Source: CAYTZH01 sp964442285 (GTDB lineage Bacteria; Myxococcota_A; UBA9160; JAFDET01). Taken from it: a stretch of 64,000 nucleotides of DNA. Below, piece by piece: positions 25,411 to 32,592 of this stretch. The position numbers were made by a program, and so were the translations under genes. The notes beneath the pieces were generated by a model, which was not told where the DNA came from, did not search any database, and saw only the letters and a list, made by a program, of their open reading frames with translations. Positions within the stretch are counted from its first letter, which is position 1, and each line of letters opens with the position of its first letter. The stretch lies in assembly GCA_964442285.1 (NCBI GenBank), contig CAYTZH010000008.1, positions 76,034-140,033 of the forward strand, written 5' to 3'.

Positions 25411-26241
25411 TCAGCTCCAGGCGGCGCCAGGCGCCAGCTTGTACTGGGTCGAGTGGGGACCGCGCCGCACCGCCGCCGGCGCGAAGCGACTCGCCAGGCG
25501 GACGAGCTCCGCGTAGGGGTTCACCGGTCGGCCGCCGAAGCCATCGTAGTGGAGGACCAGCAGCGGATCCGCCGCGGTCGGCGCGGCGCCGTAGCGCTCG
25601 TCGAGACGCGGCCGCAGCACCCGGGGCGTCTTCACCTGGTAGTGGAGGTGGGCCTTGCCCCGCGCCGCGCCGGTGTCGCCCACGACGCCGATCCGATGCC
25701 CCGGCTGCAGCAGATGACCGGGCCGCACCTCGGGCGCGTCGCGCAGGTGCGCGTAGTAGTGGATGAAGCCCCGGTCGTCGATGGTGCGCACCGAGTTGCC
25801 GCCGTCCTCGCTGTGCCCGGGCGTGCCCGGCGCCGCATCCGTGGTCGTCACGCCGCGGACGGCGTGCCCGTACCACCAGTAGTCGAGGACGCGCTGGCGG
25901 CTGGTGACCACCACGGGGCTGCCGAAGGGCGCCATGATGTCGATGGCGCCGTGGGTCACCTCCCCGCGGTCGTTCTCGAAGCTGTTGCCGAACCAGACGA
26001 TCACCGAGCCGTCGTCCCAGGTGACGACGCGATCCTCGGCGCGCGCGGGAGGACGCGAGCGGAAGCCCGCCGCGTAGAGCACGGGGAAGCGGTCGAGGCT
26101 GCCCAGGTCGGTGGGGAGCGCGATTCCGCGCTCCGCCTCCCGCAGATCGCGACCCACCGACCGGCGTTCCGAGAACCGATGGCCATCCCGCCGCCCGTGC
26201 GGGCTCAGGTGACCCGGTCGTCGGATGCGGGATCCCGGCAT
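25411..26241 (-). CDS. M23 family metallopeptidase (LytM domain)
   Basis: A 276-residue protein. The catalytic domain covers about residues 85-220. Zinc ligands are visible in order: HGAIDIMAPFGSPVVV (H-x3-D), the catalytic His in FIHYYAHLRD and the HLHYQV motif (H-x-H). Members cleave peptidoglycan cross-bridges or act as envelope factors. There is no clear signal peptide; the first 40 residues are Arg/His-rich (MPGSRIRRPGHLSPHGRRDG), so the start could be wrong or export non-classical. The segment GNSFENDRGEVTHG and the long insert between the ligands follow the layout of a family of uncharacterised M23 proteins. It is convergent with the secreted repeat protein and 49 bp from the methyltransferase. 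Confidence 0.85.
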   Translation of the reverse strand: MPGSRIRRPGHLSPHGRRDGHRFSERRSVGRDLREAERGIALPTDLGSLDRFPVLYAAGFRSRPPARAEDRVVTWDDGSVIVWFGNSFENDRGEVTHGAIDIMAPFGSPVVVTSRQRVLDYWWYGHAVRGVTTTDAAPGTPGHSEDGGNSVRTIDDRGFIHYYAHLRDAPEVRPGHLLQPGHRIGVVGDTGAARGKAHLHYQVKTPRVLRPRLDERYGAAPTAADPLLVLHYDGFGGRPVNPYAELVRLASRFAPAAVRRGPHSTQYKLAPGAAWS

Positions 26242-26290
26242 CGCCTGAGGGTACGCCGGATCGCGGCGCGCGTCCGGAACGCACCGTGCC

Positions 26291-27196
26291 TTAGCTCACG
26301 GCACCCGGGTTCTCCGCCTGGGCGACCGGGAGGCGCCGCAGGATGAGCCAGCGCACGGACGACGCCGGGTCCGCGCCGCACTGAAGCGTCGACAGCCCCG
26401 GGAATCCGGACAGCGGCGCGGCACATCCCGGCGCGAGGCCCGGCAGCGTCCAGGCGAACCGGGCGGCCACCGCGGCCTCGGGATCCTCGCTCCCGGCTCG
26501 TGCAGCGAGCTCCGAGAGCAGCGCGAATCCCCGCCAGAGCCAGGCCCGGTGCGCCGCCAGACGCGCCGCCGCCTCCCGCGCCGAGCAGGAGGCCCAAGCT
26601 GCCACGAGCCGCGCCTGTGCCTCGCCATCCCGGCGCGCCCGCCAGAGCCGCGCCAGCCGGTCGTGGCGCGCGCCGCCCGCGACCAGGAGCCCAAGCGCCT
26701 CTCCCGCCGTCCACTGCTCGCCCGCCGCCTCGAAGAACGCGAGCAGGAGCGTGCCTTCGGGGCGCACCACCCGTGCCAGCTCGGCGACCGCGCTGCGAAG
26801 GAGCACCGGATCGGTGGGGTCCAGCACCCCCGTGGCGGCCACGAGCGAGCCGAAGCCCCCGCCCGAGAAGGGAAGCGCCTCCGCCCGGGCCACCACGCTC
26901 CGAACGCCGCGTCGCGCGCGCGCCCGCCGGGCCATGGCCGGGCTGTGGTCGACGCCCAGCGCCGCGAAGCCGCACCTCCGCAGGGCCTCGACCAGCAGCC
27001 CGTGACCCGACCCGACCACCAGGCAGGGCGTCGCCAGCCACGCCGCGGCGTCCGCGACGTGGCCGGCGGCCAGTCCTCCGTCCTCGCAGAGATCCCAGGC
27101 CTCGGCGAGACCGTCCCACTGCGCGCGCGACGCGCCGCCGCGCGCCGTCTCAGTGATCGCGCACCAGGAGCGCGCCGGCTCCGACGAAGTAGCCAT
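26291..27196 (-). CDS. Class I SAM-dependent methyltransferase-like protein
   Basis: A 301-residue cytoplasmic protein. Motif I is CLVVGSGHGLLVEALRR (about residue 61), followed by AALGVDHSPAMARRARARRG (motif II, acidic residue for the ribose). AEALPFSGGGFGSLVAATGV (the D-x-L/V-P-F pattern) and LARVVRPEGTLLLAFFEAAG complete a Methyltransf_11-type fold. The C-terminal 130 residues are helical, Ala-rich and not assigned. ATG 27196 is the nearest start and makes the gene overlap the upstream caspase-like/Hint gene by 47 bp, so the two are translationally linked. The substrate is unknown. A role connected to the Hint protein is suggested only by the overlap. Confidence 0.72.
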   Translation of the reverse strand: MATSSEPARSWCAITETARGGASRAQWDGLAEAWDLCEDGGLAAGHVADAAAWLATPCLVVGSGHGLLVEALRRCGFAALGVDHSPAMARRARARRGVRSVVARAEALPFSGGGFGSLVAATGVLDPTDPVLLRSAVAELARVVRPEGTLLLAFFEAAGEQWTAGEALGLLVAGGARHDRLARLWRARRDGEAQARLVAAWASCSAREAAARLAAHRAWLWRGFALLSELAARAGSEDPEAAVAARFAWTLPGLAPGCAAPLSGFPGLSTLQCGADPASSVRWLILRRLPVAQAENPGAVS

Positions 27197-28070
27197 GGTG
27201 CGCCTCGAGCCGGAGGTTGAAGACCCGCTCACAGCGGCCGTCCTCGGCCCGAGCGGAGCGGATCGGGAGCGGCCCGGAGAGCGCCGCCGCGGCGAAGCCC
27301 GCCCGGATCTCCTCGCTGGCCACCCAGCCGCCGTCGGCCGCCCCGAAGCGATGGGTGTCGGTGACCTGGATCGCGCCACTGGCGGCCTCGAGCGCCCTCA
27401 GGGCGAAGTCGCCGGCGTGCTCGTCGAGGCCGACCACGCGGGTGCTCTTCGCGCGGCGCCGGGCTGCGTCCCAGGCCCAGACCGCGTCGCCGACTCGCAG
27501 CGCCTGGATCGGCGCCAGGCCGTAGGGTGTATGCACGGCGGTGTAGGCCGGGAAGCAGCAGACCTTGTTCGGCCGGTTGTCCCAGACCGGCGTGCGGAGG
27601 CGAATCGGCGCCTCCGGGGTCCAGCACTTCGCCTCGGTGCAGTGGCGCTCCTGGCCGAAGTTCCGATTGATCACGGAGAGGGTGAAGCCGGTGCCCGCGA
27701 TGACCTTGGTGTTGAAGACCCAGGCCAGGCCTTGCATCAGCTCGTCGTTCCGACCCGCATCGCAGTGGTGCAGGTAGACCGCGCCGTCCCGGGTGAAGTG
27801 GCCGGCCAGCCGGCGCAGCACCGGGCGGAACTTGAGCAGCGTCTCCTTGCGGACCTCGTCGTCGCCGAGCTCGATCATCTGGGCGTTCCCGTGGTCCCAG
27901 ATGTGGAGGCGTCGGATCCGCCCCCCGGCCGCCTTGGCGAGTACGTTGTCGACCATCTCCTGGGCCGAGGTCATGGTGACGTAGTCGCTGTGAGTGGCGG
28001 CGGCACCGGGTCCGAAGCCGCGCCCGACGAAGGGCTTGTCCGCTCGCACGTCGATCACCGTGATGTCCAT
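27150..28070 (-). CDS. Caspase-like (DUF4347-like) N-terminal domain fused to a C-terminal Hint (intein/hedgehog) domain
   Basis: A 306-residue protein. Residues 1-165 contain RRLHIWDHGNAQMIELGDD (His60 followed by Gly) and AVYLHHCDAGRNDELMQGLA (Cys103), then FNTKVIAGTG. This order matches DUF4347/caspase-like clan-CD patterns (H-G, then strand-Cys), giving a plausible His/Cys dyad. Residues 172-306 are a Hint domain: Cys172 in CCFPAYTAVHTPYG, PIQALRVGDAVWAWD, the block-B histidine in QVTDTHRFGAADG (His240) and the closing FNLRLEAHHGYFVGAGALLV. The usual terminal His-Asn is replaced by RDH. Hint domains cleave or splice at their Cys; here there is no C-terminal extein, so any cut would release the N-terminal part. 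No signal peptide. An AAGGAG site precedes the ATG. Confidence 0.82.
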   Translation of the reverse strand: MDITVIDVRADKPFVGRGFGPGAAATHSDYVTMTSAQEMVDNVLAKAAGGRIRRLHIWDHGNAQMIELGDDEVRKETLLKFRPVLRRLAGHFTRDGAVYLHHCDAGRNDELMQGLAWVFNTKVIAGTGFTLSVINRNFGQERHCTEAKCWTPEAPIRLRTPVWDNRPNKVCCFPAYTAVHTPYGLAPIQALRVGDAVWAWDAARRRAKSTRVVGLDEHAGDFALRALEAASGAIQVTDTHRFGAADGGWVASEEIRAGFAAAALSGPLPIRSARAEDGRCERVFNLRLEAHHGYFVGAGALLVRDH

Positions 28071-28096
28071 GGGTTCCTTCCAGCTCCTTGCAGCGT

Positions 28097-28115
28097 GCCC
28101 GCCCCGAAGGCGGGC
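28097..28115 (-). promoter_or_regulatory. UUCG-loop hairpin in the leader of the caspase-like/Hint gene
   Basis: On the minus strand GCCCGCC-TTCGG-GGCGGGC forms a 7-bp GC stem closed by an ultrastable UUCG-type loop, 26 bases upstream of the ATG. No T-run follows. It may stabilise the transcript or limit read-through. Confidence 0.45.
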
Positions 28116-28290
28116 TCAGCCGTCGTTCCGAAGGGCTCCCCGTCCGGTATCGCGCTCGAGAGCAAAGTCTGACGCCGCGGCCGGGGATCACTGTGCACCG
28201 GGTCACAGCAGCCGCGGCCCCCACCCTGGCGGCAATCTGACCACTTCTCCATCCTTGGCGGCGGCGGGGGCCCGACGGCGAAGGGCGCGC

Positions 28291-30000
28291 ATGCAGGGAG
28301 ATCGGCCGACGCGGACCTTCGACCGACGGGACGCCGCCGTCGGCGCGGGCCTCTTCCTGCTCGCGCTGCTCCTCCGCCTGCTCTACCTGGACCAGGCCTG
28401 GGCGCTGCCCTTCTTCGAGCGGCCCATCATCGACGCCCGCTCCTACGACGAATGGGGGCGGCGCATCGCGGCGGGCGACTGGCTGGGCGAGCGGACCTTC
28501 TACCAGGCCCCGGCCTATCCCTACTTCCTCGGCCTGGTCTACGCGCTGCTCGGCTCGGCGGCCTGGACCCTGCGGGTGGTGCAGGCCGGCCTGGGCGCCG
28601 CCTCCTGCGTGCTGCTCTACCTCGCGACCCGCGCCCTCTTCGGCCGGGGCGCGGGCGTCGCCGCGGGCCTGCTGCTCGCCGCCTACGCCCCGGCGATCTT
28701 CTTCACCGGGGTGATCCAGAAGACGACCCTCGGCCTCTTCCTCACCAGCGCCCTGCTGCTGGTCCTGGTGCGCTTCGCCGAGCGACCGGGGACACGAGCC
28801 GCGTTCGCGGGGGGCCTGCTCCTGGCCCTGCTGGCACTCACCCGCGAGAACGCCCTGGCCCTGGCGTTGATCGTCCCCGCCTGGCTCGCCTTCCAGCTCC
28901 GCCACCGCGCACCCGGGCGCACCCGGGCGCGCTGGGCGGGCGCCTTCGGCCTGGGCCTGCTGCTCGTCCTGCTGCCCGTCGGCGTCCGCAACGCCGCGGT
29001 CGGGGGCAGCTTCACCCTCAGCACCTCGCAGATGGGCCCGAACTTCTACATCGGCAACAACCCGCGCGCGACGGGAACCTACCGGCCGCTCGTGGCCGGA
29101 CGCCAGACGCCCGTGTGGGAGGGCTCGGACGCGGCGGCGATCGCCGAGGCCGCGTCGGGCCGATCGCTCACCCCCGGCGAGGTCTCGAGGTGGTGGATGC
29201 GCCGCAGCCTCGCCTGGGTGCGCAGCGACCCGGCGGCCTGGCTGGCCCTCCTCGGACGCAAGGCGCTCTACACCGTGAACGACTTCGAGCTGCCGGACAG
29301 TGAGGATCTCTACTTCGCTGCCGGGTTCTCCGGGCTGCTGGCGGCGCTCCTGCTTGTGTCGCGCTTCGGTGTGCTCTTCCCGCTCGCGGTCCTCGGGATG
29401 GGCCTCGCCTGGGGCGCAAGGCGCGAGATCCGCAACGCCCCGAGCGCCGGCCTGCTCGCGCTCATGGCTCTCGCCTTCGCGGCCGCCGTGGCCGCCTTCT
29501 ACGTGGTGGCCCGCTACCGCTTCCCCCTGGTACCGCTGCTGATCCCCTTCGCGGGGCTCGCCGTGGCACGCACGATCGCCCTGCTCCGCGCCGGCTCCTG
29601 GCGGCCCCTCCCCGCGCCCGTGGCCGCGGCCGCGCTGGCGGCGCTCGTCGCCCACGCGCCGGGCATCGAGCGCGGCCCCTCCCTCAGCGTGGCCTGGATG
29701 AACCTGGGCATCCTCATGCTCGACGACGGGGATCTGGCGCGCGCCGAGACCTATCTGCTGCGCGCGGAGGCGCTGAATCCCGGGCCGGCCCCCCAGTTCG
29801 AGCTGGCGCGACTCCGCGTCCACCAGCGCCGCTTCTTCCAGGCCGAGGAACACCTCCTGCGGGCGGATCCCGAGGACCTGCGCGTCCACCTCCTGTGGGC
29901 CGAGCTGCTGCACCGCCAGGGCCGCAGCGAGGAGGCCCGCACCCACGAGCAGCGGGCGCGGGAGCTCGGCCCGGAGGCCGCGCGCCCCGCACCCCGCTAG
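28291..30000 (+). CDS. Glycosyltransferase family 39-like (PMT-type) membrane protein with C-terminal TPR
   Basis: A 569-residue membrane protein with about 12 helices. The first extracytoplasmic loop, PFFERPIIDARSYDEWGRRI, followed by FYQAPAYPYFLGLVYALLG, carries the acidic residues of the GT-C/PMT_2 family that transfer sugars from polyprenyl-phosphate donors to lipids or proteins in the periplasm. TRENALALALIVPAWLAF and MGPNFYIGNNPRATGTY are further family-like segments. The last 100 residues form TPR-like helices (GDLARAETYLLRAEALNPGP, FFQAEEHLLRADPEDLR). Acceptor unknown. It stands divergent from the Hint gene over 220 bp and looks monocistronic or paired with the small gene at 30096. 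Confidence 0.82.
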   Translation: MQGDRPTRTFDRRDAAVGAGLFLLALLLRLLYLDQAWALPFFERPIIDARSYDEWGRRIAAGDWLGERTFYQAPAYPYFLGLVYALLGSAAWTLRVVQAGLGAASCVLLYLATRALFGRGAGVAAGLLLAAYAPAIFFTGVIQKTTLGLFLTSALLLVLVRFAERPGTRAAFAGGLLLALLALTRENALALALIVPAWLAFQLRHRAPGRTRARWAGAFGLGLLLVLLPVGVRNAAVGGSFTLSTSQMGPNFYIGNNPRATGTYRPLVAGRQTPVWEGSDAAAIAEAASGRSLTPGEVSRWWMRRSLAWVRSDPAAWLALLGRKALYTVNDFELPDSEDLYFAAGFSGLLAALLLVSRFGVLFPLAVLGMGLAWGARREIRNAPSAGLLALMALAFAAAVAAFYVVARYRFPLVPLLIPFAGLAVARTIALLRAGSWRPLPAPVAAAALAALVAHAPGIERGPSLSVAWMNLGILMLDDGDLARAETYLLRAEALNPGPAPQFELARLRVHQRRFFQAEEHLLRADPEDLRVHLLWAELLHRQGRSEEARTHEQRARELGPEAARPAPR

Positions 30001-30095
30001 GGCTCCGCGGTGTCGCCTTCGCACGCCCACTGCGTTTCGACGAGGCCGGGCGCCAGCTGCGCGGGAACGAGCGTGATATCCTCCGGTCGCAACCG

Positions 30096-30491
30096 ATGGC
30101 CACCCTCTCCTTCACGACCGCGAAGTTCGACGTCTCGTTGGAGGCGCCGAACCCCACGAATCCGATCGCCGGACAGGGCGTCCTCCGCTGGCTGCGAGAG
30201 GAGCTTGGGAACACCGGCTACGCGTGCACCGAGCCGGAGCCGGAGGACTGGGGTTGGTACATGGACGCACGAGGCTCGGAAGCGACCTACCTCGTGGGGG
30301 CGAGTGGAGAGCCGGAGGACTCGAGCCCCGAGGTCCCGTGGACCGTGCAGGTGGAGAAGGCCCGCTCGCTTGCGGACAAGCTCCTCGGACGGAACAAGCT
30401 GGCCGGCGACGATGCGCTGGTGACCGAGCTCGAACGCCTGCTTCGGTCCGAGGCCGCGATCCGGGACCTCCGCGTCGACCGCGACGGCTGA
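30096..30491 (+). CDS. Small conserved-looking hypothetical protein, 131 residues
   Basis: It starts MATLSFTTAKFDVSLEAPNP and reads PIAGQGVLRWLREELGNTGY, EDWGWYMDARGSEATYLVGA, then SSPEVPWTVQVEKARSLADK and two short helices to the end. The protein is soluble and acidic with no signal peptide or membrane segment. Tryptophan-rich GWYM and PWTV look like core strands of a compact alpha/beta domain. I do not recognise a function. A smaller start signal than usual precedes the ATG. It lies 95 bp after the GT39-like gene and just before a hydrolase remnant, so it may belong to the variable stretch up to the tRNA. Confidence 0.7.
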   Translation: MATLSFTTAKFDVSLEAPNPTNPIAGQGVLRWLREELGNTGYACTEPEPEDWGWYMDARGSEATYLVGASGEPEDSSPEVPWTVQVEKARSLADKLLGRNKLAGDDALVTELERLLRSEAAIRDLRVDRDG

Positions 30492-30496
30492 CCCCG

Positions 30497-30585
30497 CGGC
30501 GCGGCCCCGCTCTGCTGCTCCTTCACGGGCTCGGCAAGAGCGCCTTCGACTGGGAGGAGAGCGTCCTCCGGATCGCCGGAAGAGC
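30497..30585 (+). pseudogene. Fragment of an alpha/beta hydrolase gene
   Basis: The sequence encodes RRGPALLLLHGLGKSAFDWE followed by ESVLRIAG and then loses all similarity. This is the first beta strand and the oxyanion-hole H-G-x-G of an alpha/beta hydrolase. There is no start codon, no nucleophile elbow and no catalytic domain. It is the broken N-terminal end of a deleted gene, at the probable edge of a rearranged segment. Confidence 0.55.
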
Positions 30586-30664
30586 GCCACCCCACCAAGC
30601 GCTGCAGCTGACGCGGCGCCGCACCTCGAGAGCCGGGTCTGGTAGCCTTCGTACGTCGACCTCG

Positions 30665-30687
30665 GGCGCCTCCACGAGCGAGGCGCC
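30665..30687 (+). promoter_or_regulatory. Hairpin in the leader of the beta-propeller lipoprotein gene
   Basis: GGCGCCTC and GAGGCGCC form a perfect 8-bp stem with a 7-base loop, ending 21 bases before the ATG at 30709. No T-run follows. It may affect translation or mark the end of the preceding transcript. Confidence 0.4.
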
Positions 30688-30708
30688 GCCTGCGGGCGGG
30701 GAACCCGG

Positions 30709-32016
30709 ATGTCTGCCTACCGGCCGACCACGACCGCTCTGCTCTGCAGTGCGGGATGGCTCGCAGTCTCGGCCACGGCCTGCGGCCTGATTCCCTGGCA
30801 GCCCGCGCGGATGCCGACCCAACGGATCGTACCGGACGAGACCGTCCGCCTGGATCAGTTCGGCACCTTCACGCCCTCGGTCAGTCGCGGCTGCAAGCAC
30901 GTGTCGGTGACCTCCAACCACCAGGTGTATGTCTTCGACACGCGAAAGAAGCGCTTCCTGCTCGCGAGCGCTTCGCCTTCCGGGGATCCGGCCACCTACT
31001 CCTCGCACGGAGGCCTCCTCCCTGGCGGAGGCCGCCTCAGCGAGGACGGGGCCCGGGTCGCTTTCACCTCGATGGCCGACAATCTCGTAGCGGGGGGCCG
31101 CCGCCTCGTGGATCAGGTCTACGTGCGGGAGCTGGCCTCGGGCAGGCTCTGGCGAGCGAGCCAGTCCGGAGGTGGCGAGCCGGCAACGGCTGCCTCGCGT
31201 TTCGTCCGGCTGAGCGGCAGTGGGGCAATCGTCTCGTTCGTGTCCGCGGCGGGCAATCTCGTCGCGGACGACACCAACCGCGCAGAGGACGTGTTCGTCC
31301 ACGACCTCCGTTCTCGCGAGACGATTCGCGTGAGCGTCGCGTCGGATGGCGAGCAGGCCGATGGGCCCAGCTACGGACCTTCGATCAGCCGTCATGGCAG
31401 GTTCGTCAGCTTCGTGTCCGAGGCGACCAACCTGGTCGAGAACGACACGAACGGCGTCGCAGACGTGTTCGTCCGTGACGTCGTGGCGAGGCAGACGGAA
31501 CGAATCTCTCTCGCGGCCGGAGGGACGCAGACCTCCGCACCGAGCGACGCGCCGGCCATCAGCGCGCAGGGCCGCTTCGTGGCCTTCTCGTCCGAGTCGG
31601 AGCAACTCGTGCCCGAGGACGACAACGGCGAGCGGGACGTCTTCCTGCACGACCGGGATACGGGTCGCACCGTGTTGGTCAGCGCTGCGCCGGGGGACGC
31701 GAGAGCCAACGGCCCGAGCGACAATCCAGTCGTCTCCGAGGATGGATCGAGCGTGGCATTCGTGTCCTCGGCATCCAATCTGGTGGGAGACGACAACAAC
31801 GAACGCCCCGACGTATTCGTGCGGCACATCGCGCGGGGCCAGACCCGTCGCCTGAGTATCGGGGCTGGTGGCGTCGAGGCCGATGAAGAGAGTGGCATCT
31901 TCGGCGTCGCCATGAGCCCCGATGGGAGATGCGTCGCCTTCGACTCGTACGCCTCCAATCTCGTGCCCGACGATGGAGATGGAATGGTGGACGTATTCGT
32001 CTCACGCTTGCGCTAG
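30709..32016 (+). CDS. TolB-like beta-propeller lipoprotein
   Basis: A 435-residue exported protein. Residues 1-26 (ALLCSAGWLAVSATACGL) are a signal with a probable lipidation Cys near residue 25. The rest is built of about seven repeats of the kind 'S-x-x-G-R-F-V-A-F-x-S-x-A-x-N-L-V-x-x-D-x-N-x-x-x-D-V-F-V-x-D', for example SRHGRFVSFVSEATNLVEND and NGVADVFVRD. That is a PD40/TolB-type propeller with possible calcium-binding D-x-N loops. Its base composition is visibly lower in GC than its neighbours, and codon third positions are more mixed, which suggests transfer. It lies between a broken hydrolase and an integrase remnant at a tRNA, a typical island position. Function unknown. Confidence 0.82.
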   Translation: MSAYRPTTTALLCSAGWLAVSATACGLIPWQPARMPTQRIVPDETVRLDQFGTFTPSVSRGCKHVSVTSNHQVYVFDTRKKRFLLASASPSGDPATYSSHGGLLPGGGRLSEDGARVAFTSMADNLVAGGRRLVDQVYVRELASGRLWRASQSGGGEPATAASRFVRLSGSGAIVSFVSAAGNLVADDTNRAEDVFVHDLRSRETIRVSVASDGEQADGPSYGPSISRHGRFVSFVSEATNLVENDTNGVADVFVRDVVARQTERISLAAGGTQTSAPSDAPAISAQGRFVAFSSESEQLVPEDDNGERDVFLHDRDTGRTVLVSAAPGDARANGPSDNPVVSEDGSSVAFVSSASNLVGDDNNERPDVFVRHIARGQTRRLSIGAGGVEADEESGIFGVAMSPDGRCVAFDSYASNLVPDDGDGMVDVFVSRLR

Positions 32017-32220
32017 ACGCCACCGGGCGGTCGGGTGTCCGGCTTCCCGGAACCGCTCGAGCTTCGCTGCGCTGGCTACGGCACCCGTCGCCTGGGCGTG
32101 AGCGTCCTCCTCTGCGCCACGAGCACGGGCTGCGGCCCGAGCGACGGCGCGGGCTTTCCGGTCGCGATCGTGGCAGCGGCAGCTACGTGCTGGGGCGTCG
32201 TCGCCGGCCAGGAGGCGCGT

Positions 32221-32409
32221 GTCCTGGCGAGCGTTCTCTTCGACCTCCTGGCCGAGCGTCGCATCCGTGCGATGCAGCGCGGCTGGGCCGAGATCCCGCC
32301 CTGGGTGTTCGCGTCGAAGGCCGGAACGCCCCTCGACCACCGAAACGTCACCCGGTCGTGGCACCGGGTGCGACGGCGAGCGCAGCAGGCAGGAGTGCGG
32401 CCCTTCAAG
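32221..32409 (+). pseudogene. Tyrosine recombinase (phage integrase) remnant
   Basis: The frame reads LLAERRIRAMQRGWAEIPPW, VFASKAGTPLDHRNVTRSWH and RVRRRAQQAGVRPFK. This is the segment of a tyrosine integrase just before the box-II H-x-L-R-H motif. The match stops exactly where the catalytic H-L-R-H-T should begin, and no catalytic Tyr, Arg or start remains. It is the decayed remains of an integrase whose 3' side abuts tRNA-Gly, as in integrative elements. Confidence 0.7.
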
Positions 32410-32449
32410 CCCCGCGCGGCCCCTGGGTTCGATGCGCCTCTGGTAAGTC

Positions 32450-32525
32450 TGGAGCGGGAAACGGGATTCGAACCCGCGACCCTCAGCTTGGGAAGCTGAT
32501 GCTCTACCAACTGAGCTATTCCCGC
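32450..32525 (-). tRNA. tRNA-Gly (anticodon CCC)
   Basis: 76 bases including an encoded CCA. The acceptor stem GCGGGAA pairs with TTCCCGC. The D arm contains AGCTCAGTTGGTAGAGC. The anticodon stem TCAGC/GCTGA encloses the 7-base loop TTCCCAA with anticodon CCC. The T arm has the invariant GGTTCGAATCC. All standard conserved bases are present, so the gene looks functional. Its 3' end faces the integrase remnant. Confidence 0.95.
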
Positions 32526-32592
32526 GTAGTTAAGAGTCTCGCACGGCCGCCGGCGCCCGGCAAGCGTCCGGGCGGCGGGGCGCGCCGCGGAC

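Noticed and set aside
32427..32499. Peptide ending ETGFEPATLSLGS
   Set aside because: This is the well-known spurious translation of a tRNA gene on the opposite strand, here tRNA-Gly.
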